Assembly: GCF_049701115.1 (NCBI RefSeq)
Contig: NZ_JBNATX010000013.1
Location: forward strand, 1 to 44,648
Source: Thermoanaerobacter sp049701115
GTDB lineage: Bacteria > Bacillota > Thermoanaerobacteria > Thermoanaerobacterales > Thermoanaerobacteraceae
Reading direction: 5' to 3'
Length of the DNA: 44,648 nt
The stretch's first letter is position 1. Every line of letters begins with the position of its first letter. Made by a program: the position numbers and the translations under genes. A model generated the notes under the pieces. The model was not told the DNA's origin and made no database searches. It saw only the letters and a program-made list of their open reading frames with translations. Positions 7,154 through 13,763 of this stretch are shown here, piece after piece.

Positions 7154-7539
7154 ATGTCAAAAAAGCAATTTCATTATTTTTAATTTTGCTGCTTTTTACT
7201 GTCTCATCCTTTGAGGTAGTATTTGCTGCGGATAAAGCATCTGCTAATAAATCATAAATTTCCTCTGAAATGTATATTTCTGAAATGTATATTATAGAAG
7301 GAAATAAATATGCAGTAAAAATAGTTGAAGATAATAACAGTATAAGGAAAGTGTTTGTAGAGTAGGAAGATAAGTTAACGGTTGTTACATGTAATAATAA
7401 AGATACTACGGTAGGGATAGGAACTATAATTGGATTACTTGCAGGAGCAGGTGGAGTGGTAAGTGCTGCAATATATTTTTACAATGCTAAACAAGATGCT
7501 AATCATTGTGATTATTATTTTAATAGAGTTCAATTTTAA
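7154..7539 (+). pseudogene. Decayed secreted/membrane protein gene of the operator-B unit
   Basis: An ATG at 7154 with GAGGAAG upstream opens on MSKK, but the A6 run at 7159-7164 leaves it one base short of a good signal peptide in the next frame (AISLFLILLLFTVSSFEVVF then AADKASANK). In that second frame two further stops occur, TAA 7255 and TAG 7363. Reading through them gives EMYIIEGNKYAVKIVEDNNS, a TVVTCNNKDTTVGIG stretch, a membrane helix (TIIGLLAGAGGVVSAAIYFY) and a stop at 7537-7539. The intact ancestor would have been about 127 residues with signal peptide and a C-terminal membrane anchor. The first 34 residues alone have the size and form of a pre-pheromone, but that needs frame restoration. 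Confidence 0.6.
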
Positions 7540-7551
7540 GAAGGTGTTTTT

Positions 7552-7740
7552 ATGATTCTTCTTAGGCTTATGTTAATTACGGTCTTAATACTTAATAACA
7601 TTTTAGTTTATCAACATTACAAGTATTTACATAAAAAAAATATCAGCGACATCGCACCACGAATAATAGTTCTTGTTTTGGTAGCAAATGTTCCAGCATT
7701 ATTTGTTTTAATTAGTACATTTATTCCTCCTGGTAGATGA
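7552..7740 (+). CDS. Small two-span membrane protein
   Basis: A 62-residue ORF with ATG at 7552 behind AAGAAGGTG. Hydrophobic segments lie at about residues 2-19 and 38-57 with a basic HYKYLHKKN loop between, and the end is IPPGR. It follows the decayed gene by only 12 nt, so it was in the same unit driven from operator B. It ends right before palindromic repeat copy 6. No family is recognised, and because its neighbour is decayed it may itself be a relic. Confidence 0.5.
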   Translation: MILLRLMLITVLILNNILVYQHYKYLHKKNISDIAPRIIVLVLVANVPALFVLISTFIPPGR

Positions 7741-7750
7741 GGATTATTAT

Positions 7751-7808
7751 CAAACAAAGGGGACGGTTCCTTTTGTCTGATTTTTTTCGGACGGGAGGAA
7801 CCGTTCAG
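7751..7808. repeat. GGGACGGTTCC palindromic repeat, copy 6
   Basis: CAAACAAAGGGGACGGTTCC on the left and GGGAGGAACCGTTCAG on the right; the right flank is truncated or overwritten after CCGTT. It lies between the 7740 stop and the reverse gene ending at 7868. Confidence 0.88.
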
Positions 7809-7867
7809 TATCTTGATGATATCTTCTGCGTTTTTTAACAGCTTAAATACATCTATAACCAAAATAG

Positions 7868-8281
7868 TCAGCTATTTTTCTCATAATAATTTTGACTAAT
7901 CAGTAATGTTATAAACATGACCACTATTAAGGCAAATAGAGTTAATCCCATGACCATAAAAAGAAAATTGGATGTGATACCATACAGTACTAAAAATAAA
8001 ACTCCAAAAACCCAGCAAATGTTGTTTATAAACTTTAAGGTGCCCTGAGCGCTTTTCATGGCAATATAAAGATCTCGTTCATCTGCATTTTTAAGTAAAA
8101 CATCTTTAAAAACCTCATTTTTTCTAGCTAGAAATATGCTTATTACCACCAAGCCAAAGGCAAATGCAGCAGCAATTAAGAATTTTATTTCATGCCCTTT
8201 TGTCATATAAGCATAAAAACTTACAATTAGCAAAGAAATACCGAGGATTATATTTATAATTTTTTCACTTTTTATTTTCAT
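7868..8281 (-). CDS. DUF2178-family membrane protein
   Basis: A 137-residue protein with four hydrophobic segments arranged as two pairs (residues about 8-25, 31-50, 84-104 and 107-129). The central connector KNADERDLYIAMKSAQGTLK has the NADERD(E)x motif characteristic of DUF2178. It overlaps the upstream XRE gene by 17 nt and is translated with it. XRE regulator plus DUF2178 membrane protein is a frequent pair in Firmicutes and archaea and is thought to be a small regulated unit, but no activity is established. On the reverse strand beyond its stop (7862-7809) a short phrase VIDVFKLLKNAEDIIKILN may be the relic of a third gene cut by repeat copy 6. Confidence 0.8.
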   Translation of the reverse strand: MKIKSEKIINIILGISLLIVSFYAYMTKGHEIKFLIAAAFAFGLVVISIFLARKNEVFKDVLLKNADERDLYIAMKSAQGTLKFINNICWVFGVLFLVLYGITSNFLFMVMGLTLFALIVVMFITLLISQNYYEKNS

Positions 8282-8498
8282 ATTTTTTATCCTCCTCTTT
8301 CATATTTTCCTCTAAACAGTACAAATCTTCAATTGTTGTCCCAAATAAAACAGCCAAGCGGTACGCCAGCATTAGTGATGGATTGTATTTTCCTTGTTCT
8401 AATGAAATAATGGTTCTTGTCGAGACGTGTACAGCTTCGGCTAATTGTTGCTGAGTCATGCCTTTCTTCAATCTATATTCTCGTATTTTATTTTTCAA
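8265..8498 (-). CDS. XRE-family transcriptional regulator
   Basis: A 77-residue small DNA-binding protein: KNKIREYRLKKGMTQQQLAE, then AVHVSTRTIISLEQGKYNPS and LMLAYRLAVLFGTTIEDLYC, a full five-helix XRE domain of the YgzD/YozG-like kind. I place the start at TTG 8498, seven bases after the AGGAGG ribosome site; upstream ATG codons would lie on or before that site. It is translationally coupled to the DUF2178 gene. A perfect 38-bp palindrome lies immediately upstream (8513-8550) and is the obvious candidate for its own operator. Confidence 0.85.
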   Translation of the reverse strand: MKNKIREYRLKKGMTQQQLAEAVHVSTRTIISLEQGKYNPSLMLAYRLAVLFGTTIEDLYCLEENMKEEDKKYENKK

Positions 8499-8512
8499 TA
8501 ACATCCCTCCTA

Positions 8513-8550
8513 AATATGAAGCAAACTTCACGTGAAGTTTGCTTCATATT
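8513..8550 (-). promoter_or_regulatory. Perfect 38-bp palindrome, probable operator of the XRE/DUF2178 unit
   Basis: Arm AATATGAAGCAAACTTCAC (8513-8531) is followed with no loop by its exact reverse complement (8532-8550). The centre is TTCACGTGAA, and each arm itself contains a GAAG...CTTC inverted motif, so two dimers could bind. The palindrome ends two bases from the AGGAGG of the XRE gene and so would overlap the mRNA start or the 5' leader. Confidence 0.75.
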
Positions 8551-8619
8551 ATAGCTGGTATTTTTTATTTTGTCAATATCAAGAAATGAGGTAAATGACA
8601 TTTCTATGAGATTGGAAGT

Positions 8620-9237
8620 TTACGCTTTATTCTCTGAATCGGGTGGCTGTTTGTTTTTCAAAATATATTTATAATAAATAAAAATGGCTATTAAAAGAGC
8701 TATGCCGCCCAAAATGAAATATTTTTTAAGATGTGTATGGATTAAAGTCCAGTTATATCCTAAAAATCTTCCCAATGTAACAAATGTAGTTGTCCATATT
8801 AATGCTCCAGGGTAGGCATGTACCGCAAATTTTAAGAATGATAGCCTTGTTATGCCAGAGAAATATCCTGTTATGTGCCTTACACCTGGAATAAAATAGG
8901 CAAAGAGAAGCAAATGATTTCCATATTTATCAAACCACTTATGAGCTTTTTCCAAATTTTGGGGAGTAAGGTGTATGTATTTGCCGTATTTTCTTATAAT
9001 AGTTTCATTTAGAAGGATACCAAGGAAGTAAGAAGTTGTTATGCCTGTAATAACAGCGACTGTAGCGATTATTATAGTCAAAAAATAATTTAGCTTGCCC
9101 TGGAAAACTAAAAAACCACAGTAAGTAAGGAGGGTTTCACCAGGAGTTGGAGCTCCAATTAGTTCTATAGTCAGAACAGAAAAAATGATGATGTATCCAT
9201 GTAAAGCAAACAAATTGGCTATGGTTTCAAAATTCAT
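8620..9237 (-). CDS. DedA/VTT-family membrane protein
   Basis: A 205-residue polytopic membrane protein of the DedA (SNARE-associated/VTT) family. It shows the E..G.P.PGE motif near residues 25-33 (ELIGAPTPGETLL), the F.R..PG.R motif in the form FAYFIPGVRHITGYFSGI at about 112-129, and a G...W...F..LG motif (YPGALIWTTTFVTLGRFLGY). Members move polar lipids such as undecaprenyl phosphate or phosphatidylethanolamine across the membrane. The start ATG 9237 has GGAGTGA upstream. It is a single-gene unit between the palindrome at 8513 and palindromic repeat copy 7. The precise lipid substrate cannot be read from sequence. Confidence 0.9.
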   Translation of the reverse strand: MNFETIANLFALHGYIIIFSVLTIELIGAPTPGETLLTYCGFLVFQGKLNYFLTIIIATVAVITGITTSYFLGILLNETIIRKYGKYIHLTPQNLEKAHKWFDKYGNHLLLFAYFIPGVRHITGYFSGITRLSFLKFAVHAYPGALIWTTTFVTLGRFLGYNWTLIHTHLKKYFILGGIALLIAIFIYYKYILKNKQPPDSENKA

Positions 9238-9308
9238 TTCTCATTCACTCCTATGAAGGGTAGATATAATGAATAATATCACAAAAAATCTTTCTTTTAA
9301 ATACAAAA

Positions 9309-9374
9309 CAGACAAAAGGGACGGTTCCATTTGTCTGAAAATAACGGACAAACGGAACCGTCCCCTTTGTCTGA
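9309..9374. repeat. GGGACGGTTCC palindromic repeat, copy 7
   Basis: The cleanest copy: CAGACAAAAGGGACGGTTCC on the left, GGAACCGTCCCCTTTGTCTG on the right, with a short loop containing CGGACAAA. It ends at the stop codon of the reverse-strand ABC ATPase gene (9376) and probably terminates that operon. It is the last copy in the window. Confidence 0.92.
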
Positions 9375-9375
9375 G

Positions 9376-10263
9376 TTATAAATTGCGGTTTTCTTTGAAT
9401 CTTGATAGGAAAGCTTGCAATCTTTCGCTTTTTGGGTCATTGAGGATTGATTCGGGTTTTCCCTGTTCTAGAATATATCCTTCGTTTATAAAAATTATGC
9501 GGTCAGATATTTCACGGGCAAAATCCAACTCATGGGTTACAAAAATCATAGCCATGTCTTTTTCTTCTTGTGCTATTTCGTTTAAGACATTTAAAACTTC
9601 TCCTACCATTTCTGGGTCAAGAGCAGAGGTAACCTCGTCAAGTAGAAGGATTTTAGGCCTCATTAAAACTGCTCTTGCAATGGCTACTCTTTGTTTTTGT
9701 CCTCCTGACAATTGATTCGGATAGTAGTTGATTTTGTCTGCCATTTTGACTCTTTTTAACATTTGAATGGCTTGCTCTTTTGCTTCTTCGGGGTCCACTC
9801 CTTTTACTTTTATAGGCGCAATAGTACAATTATCTAAAACTGTCATGTGAGGAAACAGATTATATTGCTGAAATACCATTCCTACTTTTGACCTCATTTT
9901 TCTAAGGTGTGCTTCATCTGCAGGAACAATTTTTCCATTCTTCGTCATAGTCCATAGGGATTCTCCTTCAATTTCTATGGTTCCGCTTGATGGCTTTTCT
10001 AATGTCATAAGCATTCTTATGAGGGTTGTTTTTCCTGAACCTGAAGAACCTATAATAGTTAATTTTTCTCCATAACCTACTTCAAGGTCAATTCCTTTTA
10101 AAACCTGCAATTTCCCAAAATTTTTCTTTACATTTATATATTTCACTAAAGGATTGTCAAAGCTAGTTATGGTACCTTCATGTACAATCATCTCTGGCTT
10201 TATATCCTTTTTTTGAACCCTACTTTTTCTGGTGGTTTTTATAATAAAGTCTGTACTTTCCAT
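9376..10263 (-). CDS. Polar amino acid ABC transporter ATP-binding protein (Ehu/GlnQ-like)
   Basis: A 295-residue ATPase with Walker A GSSGSGKTT, signature LSGGQKQRVAIARAV, Walker B ILLLDEVTSALDP and H-loop FVTHE. A WTMTKNGKIVPADEAHLRKM insertion between Walker A and the signature is typical of the EhuA branch of the polar amino acid importers. Compared with GlnQ it has about 40 extra N-terminal residues rich in Lys/Arg; a later start cannot be excluded. It is the last gene of a four-gene reverse operon (binding protein, two permeases, ATPase), 15 nt after the second permease. It powers uptake of an amino acid or related compatible solute; the substrate is not proven. Confidence 0.9.
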   Translation of the reverse strand: MESTDFIIKTTRKSRVQKKDIKPEMIVHEGTITSFDNPLVKYINVKKNFGKLQVLKGIDLEVGYGEKLTIIGSSGSGKTTLIRMLMTLEKPSSGTIEIEGESLWTMTKNGKIVPADEAHLRKMRSKVGMVFQQYNLFPHMTVLDNCTIAPIKVKGVDPEEAKEQAIQMLKRVKMADKINYYPNQLSGGQKQRVAIARAVLMRPKILLLDEVTSALDPEMVGEVLNVLNEIAQEEKDMAMIFVTHELDFAREISDRIIFINEGYILEQGKPESILNDPKSERLQAFLSRFKENRNL

Positions 10264-10278
10264 TGTTAACCTCCCCTT

Positions 10279-10944
10279 TTACATTCTTTTTTCTGCAGGA
10301 CTTTTAAATTTTATTTCTAGATACTGTACGAGCAAAGAGGAAGGATAGCTAAAGATGAAAAATATTATCCCTACTAAAGTGAATACTTCTAGATATTGAA
10401 AATATTCTGAACCTATGATTTTTGCCTGTTGCAAAAGTTCAACAACAGAAATGGCGGCAAGTAAAGGTGTTTCTTTAAAAAGTGTTATTAAATAGTTCCC
10501 CATCATTGGTATAATTGGTGGGATAGCTTGAGGCAATATGACCAACGTCCAAGTTTGGTAAGGGGTAAAATTTAATGACTTTGCTGCCTCCCATTGTTCT
10601 TTTTCAACTGCTTCAATTCCGGCTCTGTAGACCTCTGACAAGTAAGTGCTGTAATGAAGTCCTAATCCGATTATTCCAACTGTAAGAGCGGGTAATCGTA
10701 TATTAAAACTTGGTAATGTGTAGTACAGGAAGAATAACTGGATTAATAAAGGAGTACGGCGTATAAATTCTACTATGGCTGTGGCACTGGAGGATATCCA
10801 TCGAATTTTTACTCTTTTTAAAAGTGTCCAGGCAAGACCTAAAATTGAGGCCAATAAAAACCCCAAGATTGTTGCAATAAAGGTGATTTTTGCGGCCGAT
10901 AAAAGTTTTGGCAAGACTTTAAATGTAAATGGCCAACTCCACAT
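10279..10944 (-). CDS. Amino acid ABC transporter permease (EhuD-like)
   Basis: A 221-residue membrane protein of the HisMQ/GlnP type with about five helices. The N-terminus KVLPKLLSAAKITFIATILG and the cytoplasmic EAA loop (YRAGIEAVEKEQWEAAKSLN, then ILPQAIPPIIPMMGNYLI) are characteristic; the EAA loop docks onto the ATPase. Its start lies 2 nt after the stop of the upstream permease, so the two are probably translated as a pair and form a heterodimeric channel. The family resemblance is to EhuD of ectoine importers, but a broad polar amino acid substrate is equally possible. Confidence 0.9.
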   Translation of the reverse strand: MWSWPFTFKVLPKLLSAAKITFIATILGFLLASILGLAWTLLKRVKIRWISSSATAIVEFIRRTPLLIQLFFLYYTLPSFNIRLPALTVGIIGLGLHYSTYLSEVYRAGIEAVEKEQWEAAKSLNFTPYQTWTLVILPQAIPPIIPMMGNYLITLFKETPLLAAISVVELLQQAKIIGSEYFQYLEVFTLVGIIFFIFSYPSSLLVQYLEIKFKSPAEKRM

Positions 10945-10946
10945 TT

Positions 10947-11606
10947 TTATGCCCTCCCTACATTGGCGCGTTTTTCCAATAGCTTAAACCCTGATGCAAA
11001 GATTGTAGATATTGCATAGTAGATTAGCAGTATTAAGATGAATATTATAAAGGTATCTGCTATGTTATTTGTTCTCATTATCACTCCTGAGTAAGTTAAA
11101 TCTTCTAGGCCTATTAAAGATACTAAGGCTGTACCCTTTATGAGTTCTATCATTTGGTTTCCTAATCCAGGTAGCATTATTCTGATGGCCTGGGGGAATA
11201 TGATATATCTCATCCTTTGTGAAGACGTAAAATTTAGAGCTTTTGCAGCTTCTATTTGTTCTTTGGGTACGGATAAAAAACCCGCTCTTACTATTTCTGC
11301 CGAATAAGCTCCGTAGTTTAAGGCTATTGCTACGACTCCAGCTGTGAATTTAGGTAACTCTATACCGAAAAAAGGGAGAACGAAATATATCCAGTAAAGT
11401 TGAACAAGCAATGAAGTTCCTCTGAATATTTCAACGTAAGTGCGTACAAGAAATCGAATTATTTTATGCCTATTTAGCAATAAAATTCCTGAAACAAAAG
11501 CAATCACAGAGGCTAGTAAAGCTGCAACAATTGTTAAAGAAATTGTAACTTTTGAGGCATCTACTAATCTTAGCAAGATGTTTAATATCTTGTCTATTTT
11601 AATCAC
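10947..11606 (-). CDS. Amino acid ABC transporter permease (EhuC-like)
   Basis: A 219-residue permease of the same His/Glu/Gln/Arg family as its downstream partner. The TTTT-type entry helix ASKVTISLTIVAALLASVIA, the EFFRG-like motif (YVEIFRGTSLLVQLYWIYFV) and the EAA loop (IVRAGFLSVPKEQIEAAKAL) are all present, and the last helix lies near residues 180-205. It is the first permease after the binding protein gene, with a 64-nt gap. The start is ATG 11606 with GGGGGTG upstream. It should form a heterodimer with the 10279-10944 protein. Confidence 0.9.
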   Translation of the reverse strand: MIKIDKILNILLRLVDASKVTISLTIVAALLASVIAFVSGILLLNRHKIIRFLVRTYVEIFRGTSLLVQLYWIYFVLPFFGIELPKFTAGVVAIALNYGAYSAEIVRAGFLSVPKEQIEAAKALNFTSSQRMRYIIFPQAIRIMLPGLGNQMIELIKGTALVSLIGLEDLTYSGVIMRTNNIADTFIIFILILLIYYAISTIFASGFKLLEKRANVGRA

Positions 11607-11670
11607 CCCCGTATTTGTTTGGTAAAAAGGAGTGCAGGGAGAAATTTTACTCCCTGCAAAATTTAAAAGG

Positions 11671-12540
11671 TCATTTGCATATGTCTTTGGCTTTTACGTC
11701 GCCAGGCAGTTCGTTTTCTGTGAATCCAAATTTTTTAAGGATTTTTAATAATTCTCCTGACTGTTTCATCTTTTCTAATTCTTCATTGTAAGCTTTGACA
11801 AAATCTGTATCTTCTTTTCTGAAGGCAGCTGCTCCATAGTTTCTCAAGACTTTTCCGTTGATTACTGGGTCTTTGAAGTCCATTACTCTTTCTATTTTGT
11901 CACTTTTAGCTGAGTCCAACATGGCCTGTAGTGAAGGTCCAGTCATTGTAACTGCGTCTACTCTTCCAGACTCTAACTCTGCGATGGCTGATGGCTGGTC
12001 ATTAACAATCACAATTTGGTTTTCTTTTACTCCCACTTCTTTTAAGATTTTGGCTTCCTGTGCACCAGCCATAACAGCGACTTTTATACTCGAGTCTTTG
12101 GCTATGTCCTCATAACTGTGTAAATTTTTGGGGTTTCCTTTTTGAACAGCTAATGCTTCTCCGATTGAATATTCTGGGTTTGCGAAGGCAACCTGCTGGC
12201 ATCTTTCAGGGGTTATAAACATTCCTGCTGTTATTACATCAAAGCGCTTCGCTTTAAGGCCAGAAATCAAAGAACCAAATTCTGTTAATTCGCCGTGTAT
12301 CTTTTTTATGCCGAGCCTTTCAAAGATTACTTTTGCTATTTCTACTGCTTCTCCTGTTAGTTGTCCGTTGTCATCTTTATAGGCGTAAGGTTTTTCATTT
12401 GCGAATCCAATTTTTATTTCTCCCGTTTTTTGAGCTTTTTGTAAAGTCGTTTCTCCTGTCGTTGTGTTTCCACACCCGGCTAAAAATAGTGTGAAGGTCA
12501 GAGTTATAAACATTAAAATAACCAAAATTTTTTTGTACAT
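11671..12540 (-). CDS. Amino acid ABC transporter substrate-binding lipoprotein (EhuB-like)
   Basis: A 289-residue extracellular receptor. Residues 1-23 are a lipoprotein signal with lipobox LAGC, so it should be lipid-anchored at Cys23. The rest is a cluster-3 periplasmic-binding fold: IKIGFANEKPYAYKDDNGQL, then TGEAVEIAKVIFERLGIKKI, and KAKRFDVITAGMFITPERCQ. These phrases closely follow the EhuB branch. The substrate could be ectoine or a polar amino acid; no ectoine-metabolism genes are nearby, so I do not assign it. The start ATG has GGGAGGA upstream. The gene is preceded by a ~325-nt structured leader with a terminator, so expression is probably controlled by premature termination. Confidence 0.9.
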   Translation of the reverse strand: MYKKILVILMFITLTFTLFLAGCGNTTTGETTLQKAQKTGEIKIGFANEKPYAYKDDNGQLTGEAVEIAKVIFERLGIKKIHGELTEFGSLISGLKAKRFDVITAGMFITPERCQQVAFANPEYSIGEALAVQKGNPKNLHSYEDIAKDSSIKVAVMAGAQEAKILKEVGVKENQIVIVNDQPSAIAELESGRVDAVTMTGPSLQAMLDSAKSDKIERVMDFKDPVINGKVLRNYGAAAFRKEDTDFVKAYNEELEKMKQSGELLKILKKFGFTENELPGDVKAKDICK

Positions 12541-12867
12541 TTTTTATTCCTCCCTTTTGATTAAAAATTTATAAAAAATAAAAGCCTGAACACTCTACCA
12601 GTAAAGAGGGTAGAGTGCCCAGGCTTCGCCTTCAACTTTTAGTTGAAGACTCACCTTAAACCATGCTTTCGCATAGTCTATCTTTGGCCCAGCGGACCAA
12701 AGCGAGCCCCAGCCTCTTTTAGCATTTTTCTGTACAGGTTTCGGAATTAAATTTCGTGATGACTTATTATAGTCTACTTTTGAGGTAAACTCAAAAGCAT
12801 ACTATAACTCGCCATCTTTCCTACTACCTGCACATACTTCATGATAAAAGAGGATATTTAATTTTTA
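12541..12867 (-). ncRNA. Long structured 5' leader, riboswitch-like, class not recognised
   Basis: About 325 nt of gene-free, strongly structured sequence precedes the amino acid transporter. Reading the reverse strand: a first domain is closed by TGTGCAGGT with ACCTGTACA (12818-12826 and 12731-12739) and contains a long arm CTTTTGAG/CTCAAAAG. A second domain has a closing stem AGGCT...TCGC with GCGA AGCCT enclosing three hairpins: CTTTGGTCC/GGGCCAAAG, ACTATGC-GAAA-GCATGGT, and CTTCAACT/AGTTGAAG. The AGCCT strand is shared with the terminator. I looked for T-box, lysine, SAM, TPP, cobalamin, glycine, FMN and M-box consensus phrases and found none. The design is that of a metabolite- or tRNA-sensing attenuator for amino acid uptake. 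Confidence 0.65.
12572..12625 (-). terminator. Leader terminator ahead of the EhuB-like gene
   Basis: On the reverse strand AGCCTGGGCACTCTACC pairs with GGTAGAGTGTTCAGGCT and runs into TTTTATTTTTT, ending about 32 nt before the EhuB-like start. Its 5' arm AGCCT can instead pair with AGGCT about 90 nt earlier, closing a multi-hairpin domain, so the two folds exclude each other. Confidence 0.85.
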
Positions 12868-12873
12868 TTTTAT

Positions 12874-12901
12874 ATTATACCATATGTGAAATAATAGTCA
12901 A
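12874..12901 (-). promoter_or_regulatory. Sigma-A promoter of the Ehu-like operon leader
   Basis: On the reverse strand TTGACT (12896-12901), a 16-bp spacer ending in an extended TG, and TATAAT (12874-12879). It predicts a transcript start near 12867, which makes the leader about 325 nt long. Confidence 0.75.
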
Positions 12902-12909
12902 CCTATTTT

Positions 12910-13698
12910 TTACAGTCCTTTTATAAATCCACCATCAATTGGCAGTACTACTCCTGTTATGTAGGAAGCTTTTTCTGATGCTAAAAACAAAACGGTTGAT
13001 GCAAATTCTTCAACAGTTCCTAACCTTTTCATAGGAATGTCTGTAATCATGGATTTTTCAGCTTCTTCAAAGGTTATACCTTCTTTTTCAACTCTTGCTT
13101 TAAGGAGATTTTCTATTCTTTCTGTCATTGTGTAACCAGGGGCTACGGCATTTGCAGTAATTCCAAAGGGCGCTAGTGCATTTGAGACAGATTTTATAAA
13201 TGATATTACTCCCATTCTTGAGACATTGGAAAGGATTAAATTATCAAGGGGCTGTTTTACTGATATTGATGTTGAAGCTATTATCCTTCCCCATTTTTGA
13301 TTTATCATAAAATCTTTTACTGCATACACTGCATATATTGTGCTCATTAAATTTAATTCAACTGCTTTTAAATAGTCTTCAGGCTTTACATCAAAAAATC
13401 CACCAGCAGGAGGACCTCCTGCATTTGCAAAGAGGATGTGGATTGTGCCGAATCTTTCTACCGTTTCTCTTACAGCTCTTTCAATGTCTTCTTTACGGGT
13501 TACATCGCCTACAATTGTTAAAACTTCTTTTCCTGTTGCCGACTTTATTTCATCGGCCGTTTTTTTGAGGTTTTCTTCGCTTCTTGAGATTATAGCGACA
13601 TTGGCTCCTTCTTTTGCAAGTTCTAAAGCGACTGCTTTTCCAAGACCTTTACTTCCAGCCATTACAAATGCTACCTTATTTTTAAGGCCGAGGTCCAT
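12910..13698 (-). CDS. Short-chain dehydrogenase/reductase family protein with noncanonical active site
   Basis: A 262-residue Rossmann protein resembling FabG. The cofactor loop is MAGSKGLGKAVA at about residues 13-24 (TGxxxGxG form with Ala for Thr), followed by DVTRKED, NAGG and the closing ITGVVLPIDGGF. The active-site helix, however, reads NLILSNVSRMGVISF where YxxSK is expected: Tyr is Ser and Lys is Arg, while the upstream Ser (STS) is kept. This matches a known divergent SDR subgroup annotated as beta-ketoacyl-ACP-reductase-like with unusual tetrad. The substrate is unknown. The start ATG 13698 has a GGGGGTAAGG site. It is a single gene, reading toward the Ehu leader. Confidence 0.85.
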   Translation of the reverse strand: MDLGLKNKVAFVMAGSKGLGKAVALELAKEGANVAIISRSEENLKKTADEIKSATGKEVLTIVGDVTRKEDIERAVRETVERFGTIHILFANAGGPPAGGFFDVKPEDYLKAVELNLMSTIYAVYAVKDFMINQKWGRIIASTSISVKQPLDNLILSNVSRMGVISFIKSVSNALAPFGITANAVAPGYTMTERIENLLKARVEKEGITFEEAEKSMITDIPMKRLGTVEEFASTVLFLASEKASYITGVVLPIDGGFIKGL

Positions 13699-13763
13699 TT
13701 TACCTTACCCCCTTGTAAAACCCTTATTAAAGTTATTTTATCACTTTGTAGAAATTTTTTCTA

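Noticed and set aside
7617..7862. Reverse 81-residue frame over repeat copy 6
   Set aside because: Mostly translated repeat. Only the first 20 residues look protein-like and may be a relic of a gene after DUF2178; too short to call.
9444..9458. GATTGATTCGGG resembling half of the shared operator
   Set aside because: It lies inside the ATPase coding sequence, lacks the dyad and is not followed by a -35/-10 pair.
9269..9715. Forward 148-residue frame crossing palindromic repeat copy 7
   Set aside because: Half of it is translated repeat and the rest is antisense to the ABC ATPase; no ribosome site.
12541..12900. T-box or lysine riboswitch for the Ehu-like leader
   Set aside because: I could not find the GGTGG..CCGCG T-box sequence or the lysine-element GCGCCGAAG-type phrase on the transcribed strand, so no known class is claimed.
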